Shown one piece after another: positions 29,952-40,225 of a DNA stretch of 64,000 nucleotides. The position numbers and the translations under genes are program-made. The notes below the pieces were generated by a model that saw nothing but the letters and a program-made list of their open reading frames with translations, searched no databases and had not been told where the DNA came from. This DNA comes from Stenotrophomonas sp. 364 (lineage in GTDB: Bacteria > Pseudomonadota > Gammaproteobacteria > Xanthomonadales > Xanthomonadaceae), in contig NZ_CP047135.1 of assembly GCF_009832905.1 (NCBI RefSeq), positions 2,520,001 through 2,584,000 on the forward strand, read 5' to 3'. How positions within the stretch are numbered: the stretch's first letter is position 1; the number at the start of each line of letters is the position of its first letter.

Positions 29952-30043
29952 TTGGGGAGTTAGATACCGCCCGCGCAGGGCTATTCACGTTTCCCTGCCG
30001 GATCATCGAAGCCTTACCCCACAAGCGAATCCGACCCTCCATC

Positions 30044-32875
30044 GTGGACAATCTACTGAAGCAGTTTGCGCAGTCTTCGCAGCTCGCCGGCGGCAACGCC
30101 TCCTATATCGAGGATCTGTACGAGCAGTACCTCGTTTCTCCGGACAGTGTCGATCCCAAATGGAAGACCTACTTCGACGGCTTCAAGGGCCGCGAAGCCG
30201 GTGACATTCCGCACTCGGCCGTCATCGCCCACATCACCGAAGCCGCCAAAAACGCTGGCAACAGCGCCACGGCCACCGGTGCCGGCGACGAGCGCGAGCG
30301 CAATGTCGGCCGTCTGATCACCGCCTACCGTTCGCGTGGCCACCTCGGTGCCCGCCTGGACCCGCTGGGCCTGACCCCGCCGACCAACCCGCCGGACCTG
30401 GGGCTGCCGTTCCACAGCCTGTCCGAGAGCGACCTGGGCAGCGAGTTCAGCACCGGCGGCATCGCCGGCCAGCCGCGCATGAAGCTGCGCGACCTGCTGG
30501 AGCGCCTGAAGAAGACCTACACCGGCTCCATCGGTGCGGAATTCATGCACATCTCCGAGGTCGAGCAGCGCCAGTGGCTGTACCAGCGCCTGGAAACGGC
30601 CGGTGGCAACTACAACCTGGATGCCGACACCCAGCGCCGCACCCTGGAACGCCTGACGGCGGCCGAGGGTCTGGAGCGCTACCTGCATACCAAGTACGTC
30701 GGCCAGAAGCGTTTCTCGCTGGAAGGCGGCGATGCGCTGATCCCGATGATGGACACCATCATCCGTGACGCCGGCAAGGATGGCGTCAAGGATGTGGTGA
30801 TCGGCATGGCCCACCGCGGCCGCCTGAACGTGCTGGTCAACACGCTGGGCAAGAGCCCGCGCAAGCTGTTCGACGAGTTCGAAGGCAAGTTCGAGCACGA
30901 CGAGCACGCCTCGGCCGGCGACGTGAAGTACCACATGGGCTTCTCGGCTGACGTGTCCACCCCGGGCGGCGCCGTCCACCTGGCGCTGGCCTTCAACCCG
31001 TCGCACCTGGAAATCGCCGACCCGGTCGTGGCCGGTTCGGTGCGTTCGCGCCAGGAGCGCCGCGGCGACACCGCGCGCAAGCAGGTGATGCCGATCCTGA
31101 TCCACGGCGACGCGGCCTTCTCCGGCCAGGGCGTGGTCATGGAACTGTTCCAGATGTCCCAGGCCCGCGGCTTCGCCGTTGGTGGCACGGTGCACATCGT
31201 GGTCAACAACCAGGTCGGCTTCACCACCTCCAACCCGCTGGATACGCGCTCCACGCGCTATGCCACCGACGTGGCGAAGATGATCGCCGCCCCGGTGCTG
31301 CACGTGAACGGCGATGATCCCGAGGCGGTGGTGTTCGCGGCCCAGCTGGCTTTCGAGTTCCGCCAGAAGTTCGCCAAGGACGTGGTCATCGACCTGATGT
31401 GCTACCGCCGTTGGGGCCACAACGAGGCCGACGAACCGGCGATCACCCAGCCGCTGATGTACCAGGTGATCCGCAAGCACCAGACCACCCGAGAGCTGTA
31501 CGCGGCCAAGCTGGAAGCCGCCGGCGTGATCCCGGCCGACGCTGGCAAGGCGCTGGTCGATGCCTACCGCAACAAGCTCGATGCCGGTGAAGTGACCACC
31601 GAGCTGGCGGCGGTCGAGAAGACCCCGGCCACCAGCAGGATGTACGTCGACTGGCCTGCGCTGCTCAACGGCAAGCTGTCCGATCCCATCTCCACCGCGG
31701 TGGGCATGGAGAAGGTCAAGCAGCTGGCCAAGCTGATCAACACCGTGCCCGAAGGCGTGGAGCTGCACTCGCGTGTGGCCAAGGTGTACGACGACCGTCG
31801 CAAGATGGCCGCCGGCGAGATTCCGGGCGACTGGGGCTTTGCCGAGAACCTGGCCTACGCCACCGTACTGGACGAAGGCAACAGCCTGCGCCTGGTCGGC
31901 CAGGACGTCGGCCGCGGTACCTTCACCCACCGCCACGCGATCCTGCACGACCAGAAGACCGACAACTACTACCTGCCGCTGCGCCAGCTGGTCGAGTCGC
32001 CGGAACAGGCCACCATCATCGATTCGCTGCTCAGCGAAGAAGCGGTGATGGCCTATGAGTACGGCTTCTCCACCACCGATCCGAACACCCTGTGCATCTG
32101 GGAAGGCCAGTTCGGCGACTTCGCCAACGGCGCCCAGGTCGTGATCGATCAGTTCATCGCTGCCGGCGAAGCCAAGTGGGGCCGCATCAGCGGTTTGACC
32201 CTGCTGCTGCCGCACGGTTACGAAGGGCAGGGTCCGGAACACAGCTCGGCGCGCCTGGAGCGTTTCCTGCAGCTGTGCGCGCTGGAGAACATGCTGGTGT
32301 GCGTGCCGTCGACCCCGGCGCAGGCGTACCACATGCTGCGTCGCCAGATGCGCATGACCACCCGCAAGCCGCTGGTGGTGATGTCGCCCAAGTCGCTGCT
32401 GCGCCACAAGCTGGCCGTGTCGAGTCTGGAAGAGCTGGCCGATGGGCAGTTCCAGCACCTGATCGGCGATGCCAACGCAGACGCCAAGAAGGTCAAGCGC
32501 GTGGTGCTGTGCTCGGGCAAGGTCTATTACGACCTGCTGGAAGACCAGACCAAGCGTGGCCAGGACGATGTGGCCATCATCCGCGTCGAACAGCTGTATC
32601 CGTTCCCGCGCGCGCTGCTGGCTGCCGAACTGAAGAAGTACGGCAAGGCTGCCGATGTGGTGTGGACGCAGGAAGAACCGCAGAACCAGGGGGCGTGGTA
32701 CCAGATCCGCCACCACCTGCAGTTCTGCCTGGCCGATGGCCAGAGCCTGCACTACGCCGGTCGCGCCCGTTCGGCATCGCCGGCCGCTGGACACATAGCT
32801 GACCACATCATCGAACAGCAGAAGCTGATCGCCGATGCGCTGGTCAACCCGTTCAACGACTCGGTTGCTGAATAA
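30044..32875 (+). CDS. sucA: 2-oxoglutarate dehydrogenase E1 component
   Basis: The 943-residue thiamine-diphosphate enzyme decarboxylates 2-oxoglutarate and transfers succinyl to the E2 lipoyl group in the TCA cycle. The N-terminus ([39 protein letters not shown]) is the E2/E3-binding peptide. Core motifs are [38 protein letters not shown], the ThDP segment [15 protein letters not shown]...[11 protein letters not shown] and the C-terminal [20 protein letters not shown]. The start is GTG at 30044, giving an N-terminus that aligns with the family; no strong ribosome binding site is seen. It is the first gene of sucA-sucB-lpdA, with sucB 44 bp downstream. Confidence 0.97.
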   Translation: MDNLLKQFAQSSQLAGGNASYIEDLYEQYLVSPDSVDPKWKTYFDGFKGREAGDIPHSAVIAHITEAAKNAGNSATATGAGDERERNVGRLITAYRSRGHLGARLDPLGLTPPTNPPDLGLPFHSLSESDLGSEFSTGGIAGQPRMKLRDLLERLKKTYTGSIGAEFMHISEVEQRQWLYQRLETAGGNYNLDADTQRRTLERLTAAEGLERYLHTKYVGQKRFSLEGGDALIPMMDTIIRDAGKDGVKDVVIGMAHRGRLNVLVNTLGKSPRKLFDEFEGKFEHDEHASAGDVKYHMGFSADVSTPGGAVHLALAFNPSHLEIADPVVAGSVRSRQERRGDTARKQVMPILIHGDAAFSGQGVVMELFQMSQARGFAVGGTVHIVVNNQVGFTTSNPLDTRSTRYATDVAKMIAAPVLHVNGDDPEAVVFAAQLAFEFRQKFAKDVVIDLMCYRRWGHNEADEPAITQPLMYQVIRKHQTTRELYAAKLEAAGVIPADAGKALVDAYRNKLDAGEVTTELAAVEKTPATSRMYVDWPALLNGKLSDPISTAVGMEKVKQLAKLINTVPEGVELHSRVAKVYDDRRKMAAGEIPGDWGFAENLAYATVLDEGNSLRLVGQDVGRGTFTHRHAILHDQKTDNYYLPLRQLVESPEQATIIDSLLSEEAVMAYEYGFSTTDPNTLCIWEGQFGDFANGAQVVIDQFIAAGEAKWGRISGLTLLLPHGYEGQGPEHSSARLERFLQLCALENMLVCVPSTPAQAYHMLRRQMRMTTRKPLVVMSPKSLLRHKLAVSSLEELADGQFQHLIGDANADAKKVKRVVLCSGKVYYDLLEDQTKRGQDDVAIIRVEQLYPFPRALLAAELKKYGKAADVVWTQEEPQNQGAWYQIRHHLQFCLADGQSLHYAGRARSASPAAGHIADHIIEQQKLIADALVNPFNDSVAE

Positions 32876-32919
32876 CCTCTCCCCCTCATTCTAGAAAAGA
32901 CAAACCAGGAAGCTCCCGC

Positions 32920-34125
32920 ATGGCCACCGAAGTCAAAGCCCCGGTACTGCCCGAATCCGTCGCCGACGGCACCATCGCCACCTGGCACAAGAAAGTCGGC
33001 GATGCCGTCAAGCGCGATGAAAACCTGCTTGATCTGGAAACCGACAAGGTCGTCCTGGAAGTGCCGTCGCCGGTCGATGGCGTGCTGAAGGAGATCAAGT
33101 TCGAGGTGGGCGCCACCGTGACCTCCAGCCAGGTCGTGGCCATCATCGAAGAAGGTGCGACCGCTGCTGCCGCGCCGGCCGAAGAGAAGAAGGCCGACGC
33201 CCCGGCGGCGGCTCCGGCTCCGGCCGCTGCTGCTCCGGCCGCTGCTGCCCCGGCGCCGGCGGCCAAGTCGGCTGCCGACGGCCTGCCCCCGGGCGCCCGT
33301 TTCTCGGCGATCACCGAAGGCGTGAACCCGGCCGACGTGTCCGGCACCGGCCGTCATGGCGCGGTGACCAAGGAAGACATCGTCAACTTCGCCCGCAGTG
33401 GCGGCGCTGGCAAGGCGGCCGGTGCACGTCCGGAAGAACGCGTGCCGATGACCCGCATCCGCAAGCGCATCGCCGAGCGCCTGATGCAGTCCAAGAACAG
33501 CACGGCCATGCTGACCACCTTCAACGAGGTCGACCTGTCCAAGGTCTCGGCCGCGCGCAAGGAGCTGCAGGACGAGTTCGTCAAGGCCCACGGCATCAAG
33601 CTGGGCTTCATGAGCTTCTTCGTGAAGGCCGCCGCCAACGCGCTGCAGCGCTTCCCGCTGGTCAATGCCTCGATCGACGGCGACGACGTCATCTATCACG
33701 GCTACTCGGACATCTCCATCGCCGTGTCGACCGACAAGGGCCTGGTGACGCCGGTGCTGCGCAACGTCGAGCGCATGTCGTTCGCCGACATCGAAAAGAC
33801 CATCGCCGACTACGCCAAGAAGGCCCGTGACGGCAAGCTGGGCCTGGAAGAACTGCAGGGCGGCACCTTCACCGTGACCAACGGCGGCACCTTCGGCTCG
33901 CTGCTGTCCACGCCGATCATCAACCCGCCGCAGAGCGCCATCCTGGGCATGCACGCCATCAAGGAACGTCCGATCGCCCAGAACGGCCAGGTCGTGATCG
34001 CGCCGATGATGTACCTGGCACTGTCCTACGACCACCGCATCATCGATGGCAAGGATTCGGTGCAGTTCCTGGTGGACATCAAGAACCAGCTGGAAAACCC
34101 GGGCCGCATGCTGTTCGGCCTGTAA
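32920..34125 (+). CDS. sucB: Dihydrolipoyl succinyltransferase, E2 of 2-oxoglutarate dehydrogenase
   Basis: The 401-residue protein has one N-terminal lipoyl domain (lipoyl Lys43 in [11 protein letters not shown]), an Ala/Pro-rich flexible linker (about residues 85-115), an E3/E1-binding domain ([17 protein letters not shown]) and the acyltransferase domain. The active site is [19 protein letters not shown], His372 and Asp376. AGGAAG lies eight bases before the ATG. Length matches E. coli SucB (405). Confidence 0.97.
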   Translation: MATEVKAPVLPESVADGTIATWHKKVGDAVKRDENLLDLETDKVVLEVPSPVDGVLKEIKFEVGATVTSSQVVAIIEEGATAAAAPAEEKKADAPAAAPAPAAAAPAAAAPAPAAKSAADGLPPGARFSAITEGVNPADVSGTGRHGAVTKEDIVNFARSGGAGKAAGARPEERVPMTRIRKRIAERLMQSKNSTAMLTTFNEVDLSKVSAARKELQDEFVKAHGIKLGFMSFFVKAAANALQRFPLVNASIDGDDVIYHGYSDISIAVSTDKGLVTPVLRNVERMSFADIEKTIADYAKKARDGKLGLEELQGGTFTVTNGGTFGSLLSTPIINPPQSAILGMHAIKERPIAQNGQVVIAPMMYLALSYDHRIIDGKDSVQFLVDIKNQLENPGRMLFGL

Positions 34126-34133
34126 GACCCGCC

Positions 34134-34168
34134 ACCCCTCCGCGCCTGCGCGGAGGGGTGTTGGTTTT
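34134..34168 (+). terminator. Hairpin between sucB and lpdA
   Basis: A perfect 11-bp GC-rich stem ACCCCTCCGCG/CGCGGAGGGGT with loop CCTG is followed by GTTGGTTTT. The T run is short and interrupted, so the hairpin may attenuate rather than stop transcription. That would make the E3 gene partly independent of sucAB, which fits E3 serving several complexes. Confidence 0.65.
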
Positions 34169-34260
34169 ACGGCATTGCACCGCACTGCCCTGCTCTCTCC
34201 CCGGCGCCTGCGCGCCACCGGCTTCGACCGAAGCTCGGGAATGCAACAAGGACTATTTCA

Positions 34261-35697
34261 ATGGCTGAACAATTCGACGTCGTCGTCATCGGTGCCGGTC
34301 CGGCCGGCTACCACGCCGCCATCCGTGCCGCGCAGCTGGGTCTGAAGACCGCCTGCATCGACGCGGCCCTGGGCAAGGACGGCAAGCCGGCCCTCGGTGG
34401 CACCTGCCTGCGCGTGGGCTGCATCCCGTCCAAGGCGCTGCTGGATTCCTCGCGCCAGTTCTGGAACATGGGCCACATCTTTGGCGACCACGGCATCAGC
34501 TTCAGGGACGCCAAGATGGACGTCGAGGCGATGGTTGGCCGCAAGGACAAGATCGTCAAGCAGTTCACCGGCGGCATCGGCATGCTGTTCAAGGCCAACA
34601 AGGTCGCTGCCTACTACGGCTTCGGCGAACTGCAGCCGGGCAACGTGGTCAAGGTCACCCAGCATGACGGTTCGATCGTCGAGCTGAAGGGCACCAACGT
34701 CATCATCGCCGCCGGTTCGGACTCGATCGAACTGCCGTTCGCCAAGTTCGATGGCGACACCATCGTCGACAACGTCGGCGGCCTGGACTTCACCGAAGTG
34801 CCGGCCCGCCTGGCCGTGATCGGCGCCGGCGTGATCGGTCTGGAACTGGGCAGCGTGTGGAAGCGCCTGGGTTCGGAAGTGACCATCCTGGAAGCGCTGC
34901 CGGAGTTCCTGGCGGCCGCCGATACCGAAGTGGCCAAGGCGGCCGCCAAGGAGTTCAAGAAGCAGGGCCTGGACATCCGCCTGGGCGCCAAGGTCTCCAA
35001 GGCCGAAGTGACCAGCAAGGGCAAGAAGAAGGAAGTCGCGCTGACCTACGCTGACGCGGAAGGCGAAAAGAGCCTGATCGTGGACAAGCTGCTGGTGGCC
35101 GTTGGCCGTCGCGCCGCCACCAAGGGCCTGCTGGCCGAAGGCACCGGCGTCAAGGTCAACGAGCGTGGCCAGATCGAAGTGGACGACCACTGCCATACCG
35201 GCGTCGACGGCGTCTGGGCCGTGGGTGACTGCGTGCGCGGCCCGATGCTGGCGCACAAGGGCTTCGAGGAAGGCATCGCGGTTGCCGAGCTGATCGCCGG
35301 CCTGCCGGGCCACGTCAACTTCGACACCATTCCGTGGGTCATCTACACCGAGCCGGAGCTGGCCTGGGTCGGCAAGACCGAGCAGCAGCTGAAGGCCGAG
35401 GGCATTCCGTACAAGGCCGGCAGCTTCCCGTTCGCCGCCAACGGCCGTGCCGTGGCCATGATCGAGCCGGCCGGCTTCGTCAAGGTGCTGGCCCACGCGG
35501 AAACCGACCGCGTGCTGGGTATGCACCTGGTGGGTGCCAACGTGTCCGAACTGGTCCACGAAGGCGTGCTGACCATGGAGTTCAACGGCTCCTCCGACGA
35601 TCTGGCGCGCATCTGCCACGCCCACCCGTCGCTGTCCGAAGCGGTGCACGACGCGGCCATGGCCGTGACCAAGCGCGCGATCCACAAGGCGAACTGA
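34261..35697 (+). CDS. lpdA: Dihydrolipoyl dehydrogenase (E3)
   Basis: The 478-residue flavoprotein reoxidises dihydrolipoyl groups with NAD. It begins with the FAD Rossmann motif DVVVIGAGPAGYHAAIRAAQ, has the redox disulfide Cys49/Cys54 in GGTCLRVGCIPSKALL, the NAD motif AVIGAGVIGLELGSVWKRLG, and the catalytic pair His455/Glu460 in CHAHPSLSEAVHDAA. AAGGA lies nine bases before the start. It closes the sucA-sucB-lpdA group and is followed by a strong terminator. Confidence 0.97.
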   Translation: MAEQFDVVVIGAGPAGYHAAIRAAQLGLKTACIDAALGKDGKPALGGTCLRVGCIPSKALLDSSRQFWNMGHIFGDHGISFRDAKMDVEAMVGRKDKIVKQFTGGIGMLFKANKVAAYYGFGELQPGNVVKVTQHDGSIVELKGTNVIIAAGSDSIELPFAKFDGDTIVDNVGGLDFTEVPARLAVIGAGVIGLELGSVWKRLGSEVTILEALPEFLAAADTEVAKAAAKEFKKQGLDIRLGAKVSKAEVTSKGKKKEVALTYADAEGEKSLIVDKLLVAVGRRAATKGLLAEGTGVKVNERGQIEVDDHCHTGVDGVWAVGDCVRGPMLAHKGFEEGIAVAELIAGLPGHVNFDTIPWVIYTEPELAWVGKTEQQLKAEGIPYKAGSFPFAANGRAVAMIEPAGFVKVLAHAETDRVLGMHLVGANVSELVHEGVLTMEFNGSSDDLARICHAHPSLSEAVHDAAMAVTKRAIHKAN

Positions 35698-35719
35698 TCG
35701 CCCTGCGGACCGTGTAACG

Positions 35720-35747
35720 AAAAACCCCGCCAAGGCGGGGTTTTTTT
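35720..35747 (+). terminator. Intrinsic terminator after lpdA
   Basis: The stem CCCCGCC/GGCGGGG is preceded by A residues and followed by seven T residues (35741-35747). It lies 27 bp past the lpdA stop. Confidence 0.93.
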
Positions 35748-35842
35748 GTGCGTGCTTGCGCGGTGGCAACCACTGCCGGCGGGCGCCTCGACCATCGCTC
35801 CGGTGGGACGGCTCGCTGGGACTCCCCTCGACCATCGATCCG

Positions 35843-35908
35843 GTAGTGCCGGCCGTTGGCCGGCTCTACGTAGCGCCGATCGAGGAGCCGGCCAGCGGCC
35901 GGCACTAC
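35843..35908. repeat. Inverted pair of SMAG palindromes
   Basis: GTAGTGCCGGCCGTTGGCCG starts at 35843, and the facing copy GCCGGCCAGCGGCCGGCAC with CTAC ends at 35908. They lie between the converging lpdA and YwqG-family genes. Confidence 0.75.
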
Positions 35909-35921
35909 CGGGGCGGTTCCG

Positions 35922-36797
35922 TCAGCAACACTGCAAGCCCAGCCAGGTCTGCGACAGATCCCGCGCGGTCAGGTCCTGCCGGCGGACCCAGGCGTACAGC
36001 ATTCCCGAATCGCCCCACATCGCTTCGTCGTCCGAATCCAGCTGCAGCAGCAGCGTCCAGTCGGCCACACCGGCCGCCAGCGCAGCGGCGCGGGGATCGC
36101 CATATCCGCTCGGGTCGCCGCAATACAGGCCATGGCTGACCAGCTGCGCTTCCAGTGCCATGTCGCCCTGTACGTTATGCGACCAGCCGCCCATACCGTG
36201 CCGCTCGCCCGGCGTCGGGGAGCCCAGGTCGGCAACCTCCTCCACCAGCGCGTAGTAGCCCTCCTCCGCGTCGTCATCCCAGCTCAACCCCGCGTCACGC
36301 AGCGCCTGCGCCACCTGCTCGCCCTCGGACGAAAACGGATGCGGCAGGCTCCAGGACTGATGGAACGCCAACGCGGACGGTGCCAACGCGGTCTCCGCAT
36401 CCGGCGCAGGCAAACGTTGCAACCCGTCCGCGTCGAACAGGCGGACGCCATGCCCACCGCGATCGGCCGGGTCATAACCCCACGGTTGCGTGTCGGTGTC
36501 GTAGAAGAACGACAGCACGCCCTGTGCGGGCAGATCCAGCCCACACTGCAGGCCCTGCACGTCGGCCAGGTTGATCTGCAGCAGGAAATCCAGCGGCCTG
36601 CCCTTGTGGGTGGGCCATGTGAAGCCGGCGGGCACATCCGGCCCGCCACCGATCCGTGAGGCGCCGATCGGTGCATCCGCCTCCGCCCGGCGGCTGAATC
36701 CCACGCGCGGCCGCAGCCACGGCAGCAGCACGCCGGCATGCGCGCCGAACCCATGCGATGCGCAGAGCGCGGTGAATTCCTGTTGAGTCAGCGTCAT
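35922..36797 (-). CDS. YwqG family (DUF1963) protein
   Basis: The 291-residue cytoplasmic protein has YwqG/DUF1963 marks: SRIGGGPDVPAGFTWPTHKG, LDFLLQINLADVQGL, GVLSFFYDTDTQPWGYDPAD, and the C-terminal LLLQLDSDDEAMWGDSGMLY. The start at 36797 is supported by GGGAGG seven bases upstream (MTLTQQEFTALC). The family has no established biochemical function. It is a single-gene unit flanked by palindromes. Confidence 0.85.
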   Translation of the reverse strand: MTLTQQEFTALCASHGFGAHAGVLLPWLRPRVGFSRRAEADAPIGASRIGGGPDVPAGFTWPTHKGRPLDFLLQINLADVQGLQCGLDLPAQGVLSFFYDTDTQPWGYDPADRGGHGVRLFDADGLQRLPAPDAETALAPSALAFHQSWSLPHPFSSEGEQVAQALRDAGLSWDDDAEEGYYALVEEVADLGSPTPGERHGMGGWSHNVQGDMALEAQLVSHGLYCGDPSGYGDPRAAALAAGVADWTLLLQLDSDDEAMWGDSGMLYAWVRRQDLTARDLSQTWLGLQCC

Positions 36798-36853
36798 GGC
36801 CACCTCCCTGTGTGAAAGCAGACAGCAGTCTAGGCGCAGCACCCACAAGCCCG

Positions 36854-36921
36854 GTAGAGCCGACCGTTGGTCGGCTGCCCTTTTTGCCGGCCACACGAAG
36901 AGCCGGCCAGCGGCCGGCACT
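36854..36921. repeat. Inverted pair of SMAG-type palindromes
   Basis: GTAGAGCCGACCGTTGGTCG begins at 36854 and GAGCCGGCCAGCGGCCGGC ends near 36921, just ahead of the YwqG-family gene on its upstream side. Confidence 0.65.
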
Positions 36922-36950
36922 GCCCCGGCCGCCCCGCGCGGCAACCGACA

Positions 36951-37223
36951 TCACGTACGCGTGGGGCGCTTCTCCGGCGCGGCCGCAGCCGGCGCCTTCG
37001 GCGCGTCCTCGCAGACCCGATGCTGCGCGACCACCTCGCCCACCTTCCATTCCTTCACCACCCGGCACTGTTGCGTCGGCGCTTCCTTGCGAGCCGCAGA
37101 CTCGGCACCCTCCTGACCAGGATTCTGCCGCTCCACCCACGCCTTGGGCGGTTCGGCGGCGAACGCAGGCGCCGCCAACCACAGCGCGACCAGTCCAGCG
37201 CACAGTCGGCTCATGCGGCTCAT
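36951..37223 (-). CDS. Small exported protein of unknown function
   Basis: The 90-residue product has a signal peptide (MSRLCAGLVALWLAAPAFAA) and a short mature domain with two Cys residues (TQQCRVVKEWKVGEVVAQHR followed by VCEDAP) that could pair. It ends in an Ala/Pro/Lys-rich tail. Its ATG at 37223 overlaps the stop of the next upstream small gene (ATGA); a second in-frame ATG follows at 37214. I recognise no family. Confidence 0.7.
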   Translation of the reverse strand: MSRMSRLCAGLVALWLAAPAFAAEPPKAWVERQNPGQEGAESAARKEAPTQQCRVVKEWKVGEVVAQHRVCEDAPKAPAAAAPEKRPTRT

Positions 37224-37432
37224 GCGGCCACCGGTCCGCCGCCCAGCAGCCGTGCCGGCAGCATGAACAGCGCGCGCAGGAAGGCGAACACGGCCGAGAA
37301 GGTGATGCCGACCAGGCGGAACGGCAGGCTCAGCAGCCACACGAACGGCCAGGCGAGCAGCGCCAGGACCGCCAGCGGCCAGCACAGCACGAACAGCAGG
37401 CACCACACCCCCAGCGCGAACAGCGTCTTCAT
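37220..37432 (-). CDS. Small inner-membrane protein
   Basis: The 70-residue product MKTLFALGVWCLLFVLCWPL and onward consists of two or three hydrophobic stretches with Leu/Phe/Trp-rich composition and ends GGGPVAA. It overlaps the following exported-protein gene by four bases, so the pair is translationally coupled. No named family is recognised. Confidence 0.7.
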   Translation of the reverse strand: MKTLFALGVWCLLFVLCWPLAVLALLAWPFVWLLSLPFRLVGITFSAVFAFLRALFMLPARLLGGGPVAA

Positions 37433-37586
37433 CGTCGGTCTCCACCGGCACCGGGCGACAATGCCCGCAGGCTCACGTTGCCGTTGCAGCGCCCGCGCGG
37501 CAAGCGGGATGCGACGAACACCAACCTCGGCCGACGAAACCGGGAATACGCCGATGAGTGCCCACGGTCGGTGATGACGCCGCGAT

Positions 37587-37848
37587 GGTAGAGCGGAGCG
37601 TTGCCCGGCTGAACGGCCAGGATCGCCGCTTCGGTAGAGCCGAGCGTTGCTCGGCTGAGCGGCCAGGATCGCCGGCCGCAAGAGCAGCCGACCAACGGTC
37701 GGCTCTACCCCGTTCCGGGCCCAGGCGTACCGAGCCATCGCCAAGGCGTACCGACCCATGCCGGGCGCACCGGCCAACGGCCGGTACCTAATCCGTTACG
37801 GGGCCAGGGCCAAGCGCCGGTAGCACACGACCGTTGGTCGCGTGCCCC
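37587..37848. repeat. Cluster of five SMAG-type palindromes
   Basis: Five palindromes are packed into about 260 bp between dnaB and the small membrane gene. They are GTAGAGCGGAGCGTTGCCCG (37587), GTAGAGCCGAGCGTTGCTCG (37634), GCAGCCGACCAACGGTCGGC with CTAC (37683), GCACCGGCCAACGGCCGGTAC (37768) and GTAGCACACGACCGTTGGTC (37819). Their stems differ, so they are not simple local duplications. The rest of this gap shows no gene. Confidence 0.65.
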
Positions 37849-37851
37849 AGG

Positions 37852-39276
37852 TCATTCGAACGAACCCACCGAATCGTGCGACAGGTTGTCGAAGCGGGTG
37901 TACTCACCGAAGAACTTGAGCTTGCACGAGCCGGTCGGGCCGCCTCGGTGCTTGCCGATGATGATCTCGGCCAGGCCCTTGTCGGGCGAGTTTTCCTTGT
38001 TGTAGTAGTCGTCGCGGTAAATGAACACGATCATGTCCGCGTCCTGCTCGATAGCGCCGGATTCGCGAAGGTCGGCCATCACCGGGCGCTTGTCGGTACG
38101 GGTTTCCAGCGAGCGGTTGAGCTGGGACAGCGCAATCACCGGCACGTTGAGTTCCTTGGCCAGGCCCTTCAACGAACGCGAGATTTCCGAAATTTCGGTT
38201 GCACGGTTTTCGCTGTTGCCCGGCACGCTCATCAGCTGCAGGTAGTCGATCACGATCAGGCCCAGGTCGTGCTCGCGCTTGAGGCGACGGCATTTGGAGC
38301 GCAGGATCTCCGGCGACACGCCCGGCGTGTCGTCGATGAAGATCTTGGTTTCCTTCAGCATCCGGATCGCGCCGGTGACCCGGCTCCAGTCTTCGTCTTC
38401 CAGCTGGCCGGTACGCAGGCGCTGGGCATTGATGCGGCCGTTGGAGGAAATCAGACGCATCGCAAGCTGCGAAGCCGACATTTCCATCGAGAACACCGCC
38501 ACGCCCTTCTTGGACTTGATCGCCGCGTACTCGGCGATATTCAGCGCGAACGTGGTCTTGCCCATCGCCGGGCGCGCGGCCAGGATGATCAGGTCGGTCG
38601 GCTGCAGGCCGGAGGTCATTGCGTCGAAATCAGCGTAGCCGGTCGGCAGACCGGTGATGTTGCCGCCGTTCTCGAAGCGGTTGCGCAGTTCTTCGAACGC
38701 GTCTTTCAGCGCGCCGGGCATCGCCACGAAATCGGTGCGGCCACGCGCGCCCTGCTCGGCGATGGCGAACACCGACTTTTCCGCCGCCGACAGCAGTTCG
38801 CTGCTCTCGCGGCCTTCGGGCTGGAAGCCGTCGTTGACGATGTCGGTGCCCACCTGGATCAGCTGGCGCAGCACCGCCTTGTCACGCACGATTTCGGCGT
38901 AGGCGGCGATGTTGGCCGCCGACGGCGTGGTGCTGGCCAGTTCGATCAGGTAGGCGCCATCGCCCACCAGTTCCATCCGGCCCTGCGACTCGAACCACTC
39001 GCCCAGGGTGACCGCATCGAACGGGCGGTCGCGCTCGGACAGCTCGCGGATCGCGCGGTAGATCATCTGGTGGTCGCGACGGTAGAAGTCGGTCTCGGTC
39101 AGCTGGTCGTTGATGCGGTCGTAGCTTTCCGGCGCCAGCATCAGCCCGCCCAGCACCGCCTGTTCGGCCTCGATCGAATGCGGCGGCACGCGCAGCTGGT
39201 CGATCCGCGATTCATCGCGGTCGAAGCGGTCACCGCGGTCTTTGCGGTCGGAACGGAAGCCAGAGCGGGCGGACAT
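37852..39276 (-). CDS. dnaB: Replicative DNA helicase DnaB
   Basis: The 474-residue hexameric helicase unwinds DNA at the replication fork. After a charged N-terminus (MSARSGFRSDRKDRGDRFDR) come the DnaB N-terminal domain (VPPHSIEAEQAVLGGLMLAP) and the RecA-like domain. That domain has Walker A ARPAMGKTTFALN, the segment VFSMEMSASQLAMRLISSNG, Walker B DLGLIVIDYLQLM and the C-terminal IIGKHRGGPTGSCKLKFFGE. The start at 39276 was chosen over an in-frame ATG at 39312 on family length; neither has a strong ribosome binding site. No intein is present. Confidence 0.96.
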   Translation of the reverse strand: MSARSGFRSDRKDRGDRFDRDESRIDQLRVPPHSIEAEQAVLGGLMLAPESYDRINDQLTETDFYRRDHQMIYRAIRELSERDRPFDAVTLGEWFESQGRMELVGDGAYLIELASTTPSAANIAAYAEIVRDKAVLRQLIQVGTDIVNDGFQPEGRESSELLSAAEKSVFAIAEQGARGRTDFVAMPGALKDAFEELRNRFENGGNITGLPTGYADFDAMTSGLQPTDLIILAARPAMGKTTFALNIAEYAAIKSKKGVAVFSMEMSASQLAMRLISSNGRINAQRLRTGQLEDEDWSRVTGAIRMLKETKIFIDDTPGVSPEILRSKCRRLKREHDLGLIVIDYLQLMSVPGNSENRATEISEISRSLKGLAKELNVPVIALSQLNRSLETRTDKRPVMADLRESGAIEQDADMIVFIYRDDYYNKENSPDKGLAEIIIGKHRGGPTGSCKLKFFGEYTRFDNLSHDSVGSFE

Positions 39277-39467
39277 GTGAAGGCGTACTTCCTGCGGTGC
39301 GGGCGTGGGCATGGTAGGCACGGCGCGCGCGCCGCAACCACGCACAACCCTGTGGATAAGCAGTGGATGAGCTGGGTATAACGGCGCTTGCCGGTCGGTG
39401 CGGCGGCAGCGCGTGGCGCACGACGCCGGGCCGTGCGCCGCACCGCATTATCGCAGATGCACCCTGC

Positions 39468-40028
39468 TCAATGCTGACCGCCGTGGGTGGCGATCCAGGC
39501 GAGGAATGTGTCCACGAAGCCCTGCAGGAACGTCCGCGTGCCCTCGCTGCTGATGGTGCCCGCGTCGTCGATCAGGCCTTCCTTGAAGTGCAGGAACACC
39601 TCCGGCTGGCCCAGGACCGGCATGTCCAGGTAGGACAGCACGTTGCGCAGGTGCTGCTGGGCCAGCGCGGTGCCGATCACCCCTATCGAGGCCCCGACCA
39701 CCGCCGCCGGCTTCCCGGCGAAGGCACTGTCGCCGTAGGGCCGCGAGCCCAGGTCGATGGCGTTCTTGAGCACCCCGGGGATGGACCGGTTGTATTCGGG
39801 GGTGACGAACAGCACCGCGTCGGCGTCACGGATCTGCTTTTTCAGGCGCACGCCCTGCGCCGGGTAGTCCGTGTCGAAATCCTGGTTGTAGAGCGGCAGG
39901 TCGCCGATCTCCACATGCTCGAAACGCGCCCTGCCGGCCGCCAGCTTCTCCAGCGCATGGGCCAGCGCCTTGTTGTGCGAGCCCTTGCGCAGGCTGCCAA
40001 CCAGTACCGCAATCTTCAGTTCGGCCAT
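39468..40028 (-). CDS. NADPH-dependent FMN reductase (chromate/quinone reductase type)
   Basis: The 186-residue flavodoxin-like protein has the FMN phosphate loop VGSLRKGSHNKALAHALE, the ring-contact motif FVTPEYNRSIPGVLKNAIDL and the SRPYGDSAFAGKPAAVVGAS segment. These are typical of ChrR/YieF-like reductases that transfer two electrons to quinones, chromate or azo compounds. GGAG lies about seven bases before the start. It is probably a single-gene unit. Confidence 0.88.
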   Translation of the reverse strand: MAELKIAVLVGSLRKGSHNKALAHALEKLAAGRARFEHVEIGDLPLYNQDFDTDYPAQGVRLKKQIRDADAVLFVTPEYNRSIPGVLKNAIDLGSRPYGDSAFAGKPAAVVGASIGVIGTALAQQHLRNVLSYLDMPVLGQPEVFLHFKEGLIDDAGTISSEGTRTFLQGFVDTFLAWIATHGGQH

Positions 40029-40127
40029 GGGATGTCTCCGTTGGGGGAAAGCCCAAGCCTAGGCGGGCGGCCCTTCGGTCGTGGTGAAGGGTGGCTACCC
40101 CTCAATCCCACATCGCCCCGCACATCA

Positions 40128-40225
40128 GCCACCCATGGGGTGGCTCTACCGGTGCGCCGGGTCGTTGGTTCGTCGGGCGGCGCAGGTTGATGGCGCCTGC
40201 ATGCCGACCAGCAGTCGGCACCTAG
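40128..40225. repeat. Two palindromes between the FMN reductase and asnB-like genes
   Basis: CAGCCACCCATGGGGTGGCTCTACC lies at about 40128-40152, and GCATGCCGACCAGCAGTCGG with CACCTAG ends at 40225. The second one contains the stop codon of the asparagine-synthetase-like gene. Confidence 0.6.
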
